DNA from: Planctomycetota bacterium
Lineage (GTDB): Bacteria; Planctomycetota; MHYJ01; WSZJ01
Reading direction: 5' to 3'
NCBI GenBank assembly: GCA_016190145.1
Contig: JACPRD010000146.1
Coordinates: forward strand, 1-56,714
Length of the DNA stretch: 56,714 nucleotides
The position numbers and the translations under genes were made by a program. The notes beneath the pieces were generated by a model that worked only from the letters and a program-made list of their open reading frames with translations, was not told where the DNA came from and ran no database searches. Shown here in pieces: positions 42,607 through 51,332 of this stretch (positions within the stretch are counted from its first letter, which is position 1; each line of letters starts with the position of its first letter).

Positions 42607-43640
42607 TTCCCCTCCTGAAGCGCCTTCTCCAGCATGTGCTCGCTGCCGCCTTTCACCAGCTTTCCCTCAGGATCGATCAGGAGCACCGTCGGGAACGCCC
42701 GGACGCCCCACTCCTTCAGCGTGTCGCCCGACGCGTCGAGCAGAATGGGGAAGGGGAGCTTCTTGCCTTTCCATTTCATCTTCTCGATCGGCGCCAGCTT
42801 TTCGTCCAGCTCCTCGAACGTCTTTGAGCTCGCGTCGTGGAACGCGAGGATTTCGAAGCGGTCCCGCTGGTCGGCGTGGTCCTCGTAAAACTCCATGAGC
42901 CGCGGCAGACTGCCGCCGGTGCAGGGGCCTCACCACGTGCCCCAGAATTCGACGAGCACCCATTTGCCCTTGTAGTCCGAAATCTGGACGGTTTTCTCGA
43001 CGCCGCGCGCGTCGGTGACCTTCCATTTCGGGAGTTCCTTGCCGGCGAGGGTCGCGATGAGGTTGGGCTTGATGTCGATGTCGCCGAAGTCGAGTTGCTC
43101 ACCGGGCTTCACGACGAAGTCTTTCGTGAATGGCTCCAGGTCCACGTGAAAGACGTAGAGCCGCCAGGCCCCCGGAGGGAGCTTGAGCGACCAGGCCGAC
43201 TTCGGCGCGTACAGGTTTCCCATGCGGACCTTGCGCTCTCCTGCGTACCAGGAGAGGGAAGCGCCGGTCGGTTTCACGCCGGGTTCGTTGCAGTCGAGGC
43301 GGCCGGTGACGGTGACGAGCGGCTGGAGCTTGAGGGTGACGTTCCAGTTTTCCTGCACGACGCTCGCGAACGCCCCGCGCTCGCGTTCGGCGTCCATGGC
43401 GAGGACGGTGGCGTCGAGGGTCCAGTGTCTCTGCGTGATCGAGAACGTGCCGTCCTCGGCGGACTTGACGCCTCCGTACGGTTTGGCGCCCTCGCCGAAC
43501 TGCCAGTTCGTGCCGACGTCGGCGCCGGCGACAGGGTTGCCGTCGGCGTCCACGACCTTGCCCGTGACGGTGGTGTCGGCGGGAGCGGCGGCGGAGAAGA
43601 GCAGGAGAGCGGCGAGGATCCTCAGGAAAAGGCCGAACAT
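42603..43640 (-). CDS. TlpA-like thioredoxin selenoprotein (in-frame TGA at the active site)
   Basis: 345 residues if the TGA at 42930-42932 is read as selenocysteine. A signal peptide (MFGLFLRILAALLLFSAAAP) leads to one or two carboxypeptidase-regulatory-like beta domains (about 24-185) and a TlpA/AhpC-type thioredoxin domain (about 195-345). The active site reads FWGTW-Sec237-GPC240, where relatives have WCGPC, so only the first cysteine is replaced. The frame then continues (TGGSLPRLMEFYEDH ... FPTVLLIDPEGKL) to TGA at 42603. A hairpin with GU at +20/+21 follows the TGA. The protein should work in the periplasm as a thiol-disulfide reductase. It heads an operon of four genes coupled by 4-base overlaps. 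Confidence 0.85.
42902..42916 (-). promoter_or_regulatory. Candidate SECIS element of the TlpA-like gene
   Basis: On the minus strand GCGGCA-GTC-TGCCGC is a perfect 6-bp stem; two more pairs (CC with GG) can form outside a bulged G. The GT of the loop is at nucleotides 20-21 after the TGA, the same as in the other candidate SECIS (12985-13007). Confidence 0.72.
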
Positions 43641-43692
43641 GGCGGGTCCTCCTCGGGTGACGTCCCGCCATTAAACCAGCCCGGGGCCGGTT

Positions 43693-44946
43693 TCAGGCGC
43701 CGAAGAAACCCTTGATCCGACGCCAGAGCGACGGCCGGCGCGGCGGCGCCATCGACACCGCGGCATGGGTCAGCGCTTCCAGTTGCCCCGCGTCCGGAAA
43801 CGCGCTCACCTCGAATCTCTCCGGGTAGAGATCCACCAGCTTCATCAGCCCGCCGACGATCCCCGCGGCCGCTTCCCACGGCACCATAGCGACCAGTTCG
43901 TTGCCCTTTCCGCGCTCGAGCTGCATGAACGCGATCCTGTCGGCCTTCGGGAGAAGCGCACGGACGCCACCGGTCCACGTGCAGACGCTCCAGATCCGCC
44001 CGGTTTCGTGTTCGCGGACGGCCTGGAGGTTCGCGACGAAGACGTTGTTCCGCTGTTTCGCGTGGAGCTTCACGAGGAGTTCGCCCTGCTCGGCGTAGTT
44101 CGTGAGCAGCGAGAGCGCGCGGAGGTTCGCGAAGGCGTCCGCGGCGGGGTGGCCGGCGGGCGGCGCCCAGGGCGTCCAGTCGTTCCCGGTCAGACGGATC
44201 GGGAACGCGCTCATCGCGCGCGGAAGCTTTCGCCCCTCGTCGGCGAGCCCCGCCAGCGCCTTGAGCCCTTTCGCGTCCTCCGATCCCGCGACGATCACGG
44301 CCCCGCGGTTCGCGACGACCGCGACGGGGTCGCCCTCCAGCTTGAGCGCGCGAAAGACCTCCGGCAGCAGCGTGCGCGCCGGGTGGAAAATGTCGTCCCA
44401 CTTCGAAATGAAAACCCCGCGCCCCGGCGACTCCCACCCTTCCTTCGTCATCGCGCGCAGGTTTTCGGTGGCCGCCGCCAGCGCTTCCTCGAAACTCACT
44501 CTCCATCCGTCCAGGTGCTCCTGCCCCAGCTCGAACACCGAATTCGGCAGGTCGTACCCCAGGCTGATCGTCAGGTGCGTGCCGGTGTTCCGGAACAGCG
44601 TCTGAAGCGGCTTGTCCTGCGCCGCCGCGAACTGCAGCTGGACCGCCGCGTACCACATGCGCTCGCGGACGATCGGCAGCAGGTGCTTGCGCGCCTCCCC
44701 GAATTCCTTCGGCACCGGCGTGCCCGCTTCCCGCCGCGTCGCCACGAACGACCGGAGCATCTCCGCGCGCTGTTCCGGCGGGGCGTTTTCGTACTCGCTG
44801 AAGATGTTCGCGAGGTTGAGCGTCAGCTCGCCCGCGACGAGCTGGAATTTGTCCGCCTCGTACCGGACGGCCGAAGTTTCCCCGGCTTTGGCCAATTCCT
44901 CGAGGACGAGTTTTGCGAACGCCTCTCTCTTTTCGTCCACGCCCAT
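43693..44946 (-). CDS. DUF1444-like cytoplasmic protein
   Basis: 417 residues from ATG at 44946 (MGVDEKREAFAKLVLEELAK). No signal peptide or membrane helix. The N-terminal pattern (short helix, a beta pair, then LNLANIFSEYENAPPEQRAEMLRSFV) and the later VSFEEALAAATENLRAM resemble DUF1444/UPF0354 proteins, whose function is unknown. The C-terminus is basic (PPRRPSLWRRIKGFFGA) and could lie on the membrane. It is 52 bases upstream of the selenoprotein gene and may share its promoter. Confidence 0.65.
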   Translation of the reverse strand: MGVDEKREAFAKLVLEELAKAGETSAVRYEADKFQLVAGELTLNLANIFSEYENAPPEQRAEMLRSFVATRREAGTPVPKEFGEARKHLLPIVRERMWYAAVQLQFAAAQDKPLQTLFRNTGTHLTISLGYDLPNSVFELGQEHLDGWRVSFEEALAAATENLRAMTKEGWESPGRGVFISKWDDIFHPARTLLPEVFRALKLEGDPVAVVANRGAVIVAGSEDAKGLKALAGLADEGRKLPRAMSAFPIRLTGNDWTPWAPPAGHPAADAFANLRALSLLTNYAEQGELLVKLHAKQRNNVFVANLQAVREHETGRIWSVCTWTGGVRALLPKADRIAFMQLERGKGNELVAMVPWEAAAGIVGGLMKLVDLYPERFEVSAFPDAGQLEALTHAAVSMAPPRRPSLWRRIKGFFGA

Positions 44947-45053
44947 GGGCGCATCATAGCGGGAGAACGAGAAACGAAGCACGAGGCACGAGGCACGATG
45001 AACGAACGCCGCGCTCTCTTGCGCCCCGCATCACCGCCCCCCACAATGCGGCC

Positions 45054-47201
45054 GTGCGCTCTCTCTTTCCGGAACAGCCCGTCGAAACCGACACGCTCGA
45101 AGGCGTGCTGGAACGCATCTCGTTCGTGAACGCCGAGAACGGCTGGTCGGTCGTGCGGCTGTCGGTCGCGGACGCGGACGGGCTCGTGACGGCGGTCGGG
45201 CCGCTGGCGGGCGTGCGGGAGGGAGAGTCGCTGCGGCTCAAGGGGCAGTGGGTCGAGGACCGCAAGTGGGGCCGGCAGTTCAAGGTGGCGTCGTACACGC
45301 CCATGCTGCCGTCGACGGAGTTCGGGATCGAGCGGTACCTCTCGAGCGGCGTGATCAAGGGCGTGGGAAGGGCCACGGCCGAGAAGATCGTGAAGCAGTT
45401 CGGGACGCGCACGCTCGACGTGCTCACGAATTCCCCGCACCTGCTGCACGCGGTGCCGGGGCTGAAGAAGAAGGCGAAGGCGATCGCCGAAGGATGGCGC
45501 GATCACCGCGCCGTGCATGAGATCATGGTGTTCCTCCAGTCGCTCGGCATCGGCACGGCGCTGGCCGTGCGGATCTGGAAGCAGTACGGCTCGCAGGCCG
45601 TCGAAGTCGTGAAGATGGACCCCTACCGTCTCGCGGCCGAGGTCGCGGGCATCGGGTTCCTCACCGCCGACCGCATGGCCGGCGCGCTCGGAATCCCCCC
45701 TTCCTCACCCGAACGCGCCCAGGCCGGCGTCATGCACGTCCTGCGCGAATCGGCCGCCGAGGGCCACTGCTACGTTCCGCGGGAGGACCTGGGCGAGATG
45801 GCCGCGCGCCTCCTCGGCCCGGAGGGGGCCTCCGCGGGGGAAGCGATCGATGCGCTGGAGCGGCGCCAGCTCGCGATCGTCGAGGACGACGCGGTCTACT
45901 CGCTGCCGCTTCACGAGGCCGAAGTCGCCGCCGCAGCGCGCCTGCGCGAGCTGATGGACGCGCCGCCCGTCGACATCCCGATCGACGCGGACAAGGCGCT
46001 CGCGTGGTTCGAGGGGCAGGCGTCGATCCATCTCGCGGCGCTTCAGCGCGACGCCATCCTCTCCGGCATCCGGAACAAGGTCACCGTCATCACCGGCGGG
46101 CCCGGGACCGGCAAGACGACGCTCGTCCGCGGGCTCACGCAGATCTTTCTCAAGAAGGGGCTGCGCCTCTGCCTCTGCGCCCCGACCGGCCGCGCCGCGC
46201 GGCGCCTGGCAGACGCGTCGGGCTCCGAGGCCAAGACGATCCACCGCACGCTCGAGTGGAACCCCGGCACCGGCGCGTTCAACCGCACCCCCGCGCGCCC
46301 GCTCGAAGCCGACGCCGTCATCGCCGACGAAGCCTCGATGCTCGACATCTTCCTCTTCCGCCAGCTCGTCGACGCCCTTCCGAGCGCCTGCCGCCTCATC
46401 CTCGTCGGCGACGCCGACCAGCTTCCCTCCGTCGGCCCCGGCTCCGTCCTGCGCGACATCATCGCTTCGCGCGCCGTCGAAACCGTCCGCCTCACGCAGA
46501 TCTTCCGCCAGGACGAGCGCTCGCGGATTGTCACCAACGCCCACGCGGTGCTGCACGGCGAGATGCCCGAGCCCGCGGGCGAGGACTTCGGGTTCGTGGA
46601 GCGCGACGACCCCGAGGCCGCGCTCGCCGCGATCCTCGAACTCGCCACGCGCGAGCTGCCGCGCCGCCTCGGCATCACCCCGGCCGACGTCCAGGTCCTC
46701 GTCCCCATGCACAAGGGCACGCTGGGCGCCATCAACCTCAACGCCGCCCTCCAGGAACGCCTGAACCCCAAGGGCGAACCCGTCGGCCTCGGCCGCTCCT
46801 TCCGCGTCGGCGACAAGGTCATGCAGGTCAAAAACAACTACGAACTCGACGTCTTCAACGGCGACCTCGGCCTCGTGAAGGAATTCGACCGCGCCGACGG
46901 CATCCTCGTCGCCGTCTTCGACGGCAAGGACTGCGCCTACGGCGCCGACGACCTCGACCAGCTCGAACTCGCCTACGCCTGCACGATCCACAAGTCGCAG
47001 GGAAGCGAGTACCCCGCGGCGGTGATCGCCCTTCACACCCAGCATTTCCCCATGCTCCAGCGCAACCTGCTCTACACGGCGATCACGCGCGGAAAACGGT
47101 ACGTCGCGATCGTGGGGTCGAAGCGCGCGGTGAAGACCGCGGTCGGGAACGATCGGGAACGGCAGCGGTGGACGCGGCTGGGGAAGAGGATCGGAGGATA
47201 G
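45054..47201 (+). CDS. recD2: RecD2-like ATP-dependent DNA helicase
   Basis: 715 residues from a GTG at 45054 (VRSLFPEQPVETDTLEGVLE). An N-terminal OB-like part (about 10-80) is followed by helix-hairpin-helix segments (GVIKGVGRATAEKIVKQFG and later), the Walker A motif GGPGTGKTT (about 348), DEASMLD as motif II, VGDADQLPSVGPG as motif III, and the C-terminal YACTIHKSQGSEYPAAV and LLYTAITRGKRYVAIVG motifs. RecD2 helicases move 5'-3' on DNA without RecBC and aid repair. Length and domain order fit RecD2. No recB or recC is present. Confidence 0.94.
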   Translation: MRSLFPEQPVETDTLEGVLERISFVNAENGWSVVRLSVADADGLVTAVGPLAGVREGESLRLKGQWVEDRKWGRQFKVASYTPMLPSTEFGIERYLSSGVIKGVGRATAEKIVKQFGTRTLDVLTNSPHLLHAVPGLKKKAKAIAEGWRDHRAVHEIMVFLQSLGIGTALAVRIWKQYGSQAVEVVKMDPYRLAAEVAGIGFLTADRMAGALGIPPSSPERAQAGVMHVLRESAAEGHCYVPREDLGEMAARLLGPEGASAGEAIDALERRQLAIVEDDAVYSLPLHEAEVAAAARLRELMDAPPVDIPIDADKALAWFEGQASIHLAALQRDAILSGIRNKVTVITGGPGTGKTTLVRGLTQIFLKKGLRLCLCAPTGRAARRLADASGSEAKTIHRTLEWNPGTGAFNRTPARPLEADAVIADEASMLDIFLFRQLVDALPSACRLILVGDADQLPSVGPGSVLRDIIASRAVETVRLTQIFRQDERSRIVTNAHAVLHGEMPEPAGEDFGFVERDDPEAALAAILELATRELPRRLGITPADVQVLVPMHKGTLGAINLNAALQERLNPKGEPVGLGRSFRVGDKVMQVKNNYELDVFNGDLGLVKEFDRADGILVAVFDGKDCAYGADDLDQLELAYACTIHKSQGSEYPAAVIALHTQHFPMLQRNLLYTAITRGKRYVAIVGSKRAVKTAVGNDRERQRWTRLGKRIGG

Positions 47202-47225
47202 GTTGCAGGGCGGGGACCGCGGTCG

Positions 47226-47260
47226 GGTTCGGCGTTCGGAGTTCGGCGTTCGGCGTTGAG
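47226..47260. repeat. GTTCGGC-type heptamer repeat (single arm)
   Basis: About four GTTCGGC/GTTCGGA units in the 75-base gap between the convergent recD2 and HEAT-protein genes, 16 bases past the latter's stop (47277). No complementary arm is visible. Confidence 0.75.
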
Positions 47261-47276
47261 CGGTCGGAGGGCTCGC

Positions 47277-48668
47277 CTAGTCCTCCTGCAGCCCTGTCCG
47301 CCACTTCTCGATGTCTTCGCCGAAATCCTTCCCCGTGCACTGCTTCAGCGCCGACACGATCCGACGGCGCTCGTATGTGTCAGGCTTCGAACGGCCGCCC
47401 GCCGCCAGCAGGGGTTTCACGGCTTTGGCCGAAGGGTGGTCCTCGAAGTAACCGGCCAGCCGGCTGTCCTGGGTGCTGCCCGCGAGGAGGATTTCGGCCA
47501 GGCGGTCGTCGAGCTCCGGACCGCCGACGGCGATCGCCGCGTTGGCGGCGGCATTGGCCACGTATCCCTCCGGATCGGATATGGCCTCGAGGAGGGCGGC
47601 GAGCGCGGCGGCCGAGCGGATGTTGCCGAGGACGTGCGCCGCGCCGCCGCGGTAATTCGCGGGCTCCTTCGTCTCGCCGAGCATCTCGACGAGGGCGGGC
47701 ACGGCCTGCTCGCCCAGGGACTCGAAGCCGTCCATCGCAGGACCCCAGCCCGCGTCGCCGCCCGCGCGCATCGCCTCCCGGAGATGCGGTATTGCCTTCT
47801 CCCCCAGGATGTCGGGCAGGTGGGCGATGGCGTAGCCCCGCGTTTCTTCAGGCTGGCCCAGGGGAATTGCCTCGAGGAAGAGCTTCTCCGCCGCGGGCGC
47901 TTCGCCCAAGGCGCGGAGGGCGACGGCGGCGCGCAGACGCACCTCGAGCGGTTGGGCGGCATCCTCCAGCAGCAGGGTCGCGACGGCGCTCAGGCCCTTG
48001 GGCTTGAGCCTCGCCGAAACCTCGAGCGCCAGCAACCGGTCGGGCAGCGGGCCTTCCTGGAAACGTGTGAGGAGGACCTCGGGCCCCGGCGTCGTGACCG
48101 TGCCCTCCTTGAGGTCGATCTCGCGAAGCAGGTCGCCGTAGGCGATGGAGACGATTCTCTGTCTCCCTTCGTCCACCCACCATCCCCTGTACCACCATGT
48201 CGAGGACACGCTCCGCTGGAAGCGCCCGATTTCCTGTATAGAAAACAGGTCCCCGAGCTGCACCGACCACCGGAGGCGGCCCGCTGCATCGAGGAGGGCG
48301 AAAGCGCTGCCGGAGCCGACCCACCCATACGTCTCGAACAGAACGGCGCCCGGCTCGTCGTCGAGCACCCGGAAATCCAACGGACACTTCGACAGCTTGC
48401 CGCCGGATAGAAGCTTGTCCTCCGGGTCCCGCGACACGTCGACCTTTTCGGGCTCCCACCTGTCTTCCTTGGCCGGAGCGATCGGCGCGGCTCCGTCGCG
48501 GCGGCGGCACATCTCGAACGTCCACTCCCCGAATGCCTTGCTCTGCGCCACAACGTAGTGCTTCCCATTCGGCGACACGACGCGCTGGTGCGGGTAGGGA
48601 GCCCAAGAGTCCGCGCAGGCCGGCGCGGCGCAGGCGAGCACCAGGGGCAGCAGCCGGGCGATCATCAT
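47277..48668 (-). CDS. Secreted HEAT-repeat protein
   Basis: 463 residues. Signal peptide MMIARLLPLVLACAAPACA (an ATG at 48665 is equally possible). The first half (about 20-200) is beta-rich with repeated WSVQLG, SSTWWYRGWW and IVSIAYGDL, like a WD/propeller-type stretch describing a stored value. The second half (about 205-440) is HEAT-like repeats such as VRLRAAVALRALGEAPAAE and YVANAAANAAIAVGG. Export to the periplasm is expected. Function unknown. Confidence 0.78.
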   Translation of the reverse strand: MMIARLLPLVLACAAPACADSWAPYPHQRVVSPNGKHYVVAQSKAFGEWTFEMCRRRDGAAPIAPAKEDRWEPEKVDVSRDPEDKLLSGGKLSKCPLDFRVLDDEPGAVLFETYGWVGSGSAFALLDAAGRLRWSVQLGDLFSIQEIGRFQRSVSSTWWYRGWWVDEGRQRIVSIAYGDLLREIDLKEGTVTTPGPEVLLTRFQEGPLPDRLLALEVSARLKPKGLSAVATLLLEDAAQPLEVRLRAAVALRALGEAPAAEKLFLEAIPLGQPEETRGYAIAHLPDILGEKAIPHLREAMRAGGDAGWGPAMDGFESLGEQAVPALVEMLGETKEPANYRGGAAHVLGNIRSAAALAALLEAISDPEGYVANAAANAAIAVGGPELDDRLAEILLAGSTQDSRLAGYFEDHPSAKAVKPLLAAGGRSKPDTYERRRIVSALKQCTGKDFGEDIEKWRTGLQED

Positions 48669-48684
48669 CGTGCGCGTGATCCGC

Positions 48685-49287
48685 CTAAATCGCCGGCAGC
48701 ATCGCCGGCAGGATCCACCGCGTCGGCCCGTCCGGCGGCGGCGCGATGATCCGGCCCTGCTCCTCGGCGACCAGCTCTTCTTCGATCTTCCGGACCTTGA
48801 GTCCCAGCGCGCCCACGACGATGCCTCCGAGGAAGAGGACGAACCCCAGGATCACGCTGTCGAGCGGCACAGGTTCGCGGTAGATCCACGACTGGTCGGG
48901 GGCGGCGGGGTTGAAGTGGACGGAGACGGCGCCCTGGAAACGACGTTCCATGTCTTCGGACCGGGCGGCCTGGGCCCAGCCGGTGCGGGGCATGACTTCG
49001 GATTCGACGGCGCGGAACGACTGGCCGCGGGCCGCGTAGACGTACGTGGTTTTCCGGATGACCGTCAGTTCGCCGTCGGGTCCCATGTAAGGCATGGTCC
49101 GGACCGACTCCACGCGCCCTTTGGCGACGGGCCAGCGCTGTTCTTCCCATTCGCGCCGCAGGTCTTTCGCGCTGGTGGCCGCGAGGGCGATGCCGCCCGT
49201 CACGACGAGCGCGCTCCACGTGAGGATGAACTTCCAGGATCCGGGTCTGCGGTCGATCTTCGGGCGGGGCCACTTGAAATTGCGCAT
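48685..49287 (-). CDS. DUF3592 membrane protein 1
   Basis: 200 residues with two membrane helices (about 20-38 and 145-165) and between them the DUF3592 domain: WPVAKGRVESV..., VYAARGQSFRAVES and VSVHFNPAAPDQSWIY. Function is unknown. Two more DUF3592 genes lie within 2 kb (49883 and 50572), evidently paralogues. The gene ends 17 bases before the HEAT gene, on the same strand. Confidence 0.83.
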   Translation of the reverse strand: MRNFKWPRPKIDRRPGSWKFILTWSALVVTGGIALAATSAKDLRREWEEQRWPVAKGRVESVRTMPYMGPDGELTVIRKTTYVYAARGQSFRAVESEVMPRTGWAQAARSEDMERRFQGAVSVHFNPAAPDQSWIYREPVPLDSVILGFVLFLGGIVVGALGLKVRKIEEELVAEEQGRIIAPPPDGPTRWILPAMLPAI

Positions 49288-49379
49288 GGGGGGCCTCCGG
49301 AGCGGGTTCGAGGGAGATTGTAGCGCGCCGGGGTCGTGTTCGTGCTGGCATCTTCCCGCTCCGTCCGTACACTCTGCCC

Positions 49380-49859
49380 ATGCGAATCCTCCCCCTCGCC
49401 CTCCTCGCCGCCCTCGCCGGCTGCGCTTCAGAACCCAGCGATCCCGACAACCCCGCGCCCTCGAAGTCTTCGAAGGCGATCAACTCCGTCGTGGACGCGG
49501 TGATCTCGCCGCTCGAGAGAAAGAAAGTTCCTTCCGACGCCTGGGAGGACGACCGGAGCGGCCGCGAAGCCGACGTGCGGGTTCCGAGGAAGGCGGTGAA
49601 GGTGAAGTTCGCGACGCTGGCCGTGGACACGCCGGTGCCGGGCATGCCGGTGCAGGTGGACGGCCAGCCGGTGGGCAAGTCGCGCGTCGGGAAGAACGGG
49701 CGCGGGCGGCTCGAGATCCGGGTCAAGGAGGGGGAGCACGTCGTGTACTGCAACAAGATGGAGCGTCACGTGATTGCGCGCGCAGGGACGGCCGCCGTAG
49801 AGGTGACGATTCCGGCGTTCGAGGAAGAGGTGATCGAGGAGACGGGGCCCGCGAAATAG
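49380..49859 (+). CDS. Small lipoprotein with PEGA-like domain
   Basis: 159 residues. Lipobox LAALAGC puts the modified Cys at residue 15. A low-complexity linker (SEPSDPDNPAPSKSSKA) precedes a beta-rich part, VKFATLAVDTPVPGMPVQVDGQPVGKSRVGKNGRGRLEIRV...GEHVVYC, with the give-a-value/scale-it pattern of PEGA or carboxypeptidase-regulatory folds. It sits between DUF3592 genes on the opposite strand. Function unknown. Confidence 0.75.
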   Translation: MRILPLALLAALAGCASEPSDPDNPAPSKSSKAINSVVDAVISPLERKKVPSDAWEDDRSGREADVRVPRKAVKVKFATLAVDTPVPGMPVQVDGQPVGKSRVGKNGRGRLEIRVKEGEHVVYCNKMERHVIARAGTAAVEVTIPAFEEEVIEETGPAK

Positions 49860-49882
49860 GAGCTGCAGTCGCCCGAGGTTTC

Positions 49883-50401
49883 TCATTCGCGACGGTGGGG
49901 ATCGAGCGGCGACCGGCACCGAATCAGGCCTTCGGCAAACCAGAGTCCGGCCAACGAAAGTCCGAAGGTGGCGACGATGGCGAGCGACCAAGCGATCGCA
50001 TCGGGGCCGGGCTCGAGGACGGCGTCGGCCGGGTTCTCGGGGTTGAAGCGGACCGAGACGGCGCGGCCGGGTGCGTAGCGCGTCGCGTCTGCCTGCGCCC
50101 GACCCTGGCGCCCGGGAATGTCCGCGGCCGTCCGGTTGTCGCCGCGATGCGCCACGCCATTCACTTCGTAGACGTACGCGACGTGGCACTCCCACAGAAC
50201 CGTCCCGCGCGGGCTGCCCGGCGTGCTCTCGACGTGCGAGGATTCGATGCGTCCCGGCGCGGAGGGCCAGTGCCGTGCGCAGTCGGCCCGGAGGAACATC
50301 GGGAAGGCGAACGTTGCGGGGATCGCGCCGCCGATGAGGAACACGGTTGCCGCGGCGAAGCAGGCGAGGGCGCTCTTCCGGTGGGAAAGGGGCCGATTCA
50401 T
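49883..50401 (-). CDS. DUF3592 membrane protein 2
   Basis: 172 residues. Helices at about 12-36 and 133-153 flank the DUF3592 domain (WPSAPGRIESSHVES, VAYVYEVNGVAHRGDN, VSVRFNPENPADAVLEPG). It is the second of three paralogues in this part of the window. The 170-base gap to the third copy holds no gene that I can see. Confidence 0.82.
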   Translation of the reverse strand: MNRPLSHRKSALACFAAATVFLIGGAIPATFAFPMFLRADCARHWPSAPGRIESSHVESTPGSPRGTVLWECHVAYVYEVNGVAHRGDNRTAADIPGRQGRAQADATRYAPGRAVSVRFNPENPADAVLEPGPDAIAWSLAIVATFGLSLAGLWFAEGLIRCRSPLDPHRRE

Positions 50402-50571
50402 GCTCGCTTCCCATTACAAAACGGGTGCCGCTGGAATCGCGATTCGGCATCACGCCGCTCCGTTCCAGCGTCCAGTTCCTTACAGCGCGTCCAGAAATGT
50501 GGGCGTCCGGTCATGGGATACTCCTGGGTCGTAGGGACCCGTTCCCCCCTTCCCCCATTCCCCGTTCCCCG

Positions 50572-51096
50572 TCACCCCTGCGGACCGCCGCCCTTGTACC
50601 AGCCGGCGGCGAACGCGCCGACGCCGATGGCGACGCAGATCATCCCGATGCCGGCGAAAAGCCACTGGAACCACCCTGCTTTCACTCGCAAGACCGACTC
50701 GTCGGGCTTCGCGGGGTTGTAGTGCACGAGGCACGCGCCGCCGGGCGGGAACTCCTGCTGGTCCTCGTAGGCGCCTCTTCCCGAGCTGGAGACTTCCATG
50801 GGCTCCAGCTTGTTTCCGACGAACGGCTGCCCGTTCACGACGTAGCGGTACTCCACCTTGCAGAGGTGCGTGGTGCCGCCCTTGCTGCCCCGGCGCGACT
50901 CGACGCGCGAGGCCATGACGGTGCCCGGCACGGTCGGCCAGTCCGAGGCGCGCCAGTACTGCCAGAGGAATGCGAAGCCGAGGATGGCGAAGATCGAGCC
51001 GACGCCGCCGAAGATGCACCCGAACAGTTTCGAGCCGGAGACTCCGGAGCGGCGCTGGGGCGAGGACGGGTGGGAGCCGGGCTGGACTTCGTACAT
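50572..51096 (-). CDS. DUF3592 membrane protein 3
   Basis: 174 residues. Helices at about 23-44 and 143-164, with the DUF3592 domain between them (WPTVPGTVMASRVESR, VEYRYVVNGQPFVGNK, CLVHYNPAKPDESVLRV). The N-terminus is Ser/Pro-rich. Third of the paralogous set. Confidence 0.82.
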   Translation of the reverse strand: MYEVQPGSHPSSPQRRSGVSGSKLFGCIFGGVGSIFAILGFAFLWQYWRASDWPTVPGTVMASRVESRRGSKGGTTHLCKVEYRYVVNGQPFVGNKLEPMEVSSSGRGAYEDQQEFPPGGACLVHYNPAKPDESVLRVKAGWFQWLFAGIGMICVAIGVGAFAAGWYKGGGPQG

Positions 51097-51145
51097 CGTC
51101 GGACCTCAGGTGAGAAGGTGCTGCGCAGCGTGAGGAGATTTACGG

Positions 51146-51326
51146 CAACTACAAACGCACAACTTTCAACTTCCAAGCAACTTCAAACGGTCAACTTCAA
51201 AGGACAACTCTACCGGAATGGCACGAGTGGATCCGTGGGGCACTTCCCGAAAAATCGAGCGACTTGACCTTTGAAGTTGTCCCTTTGAAGTTGCTTGTAG
51301 TTGTTATTTTTGCGTTTGAAGTTGCC
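51146..51326. repeat. ACTTCAA-type repeat hairpin
   Basis: Arm one (51146-51210) has repeated CAACTTCAAA-type units of 7 or 14 bases; arm two (51262-51326) is the reverse complement (TTTGAAGTTG units). About 50 unrelated bases lie between. Arm two ends 6 bases past the ETF-QO stop (51333). The sister element is 54648-54829. Confidence 0.87.
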
Positions 51327-51332
51327 CTTCCC

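Noticed and set aside
42603..43640. Two adjacent genes, or a pseudogene split by a nonsense mutation
   Set aside because: The stop falls precisely on the active-site cysteine, both halves are intact and in phase, the downstream half begins inside a thioredoxin domain, and a SECIS-like hairpin follows. Selenocysteine explains all of these.
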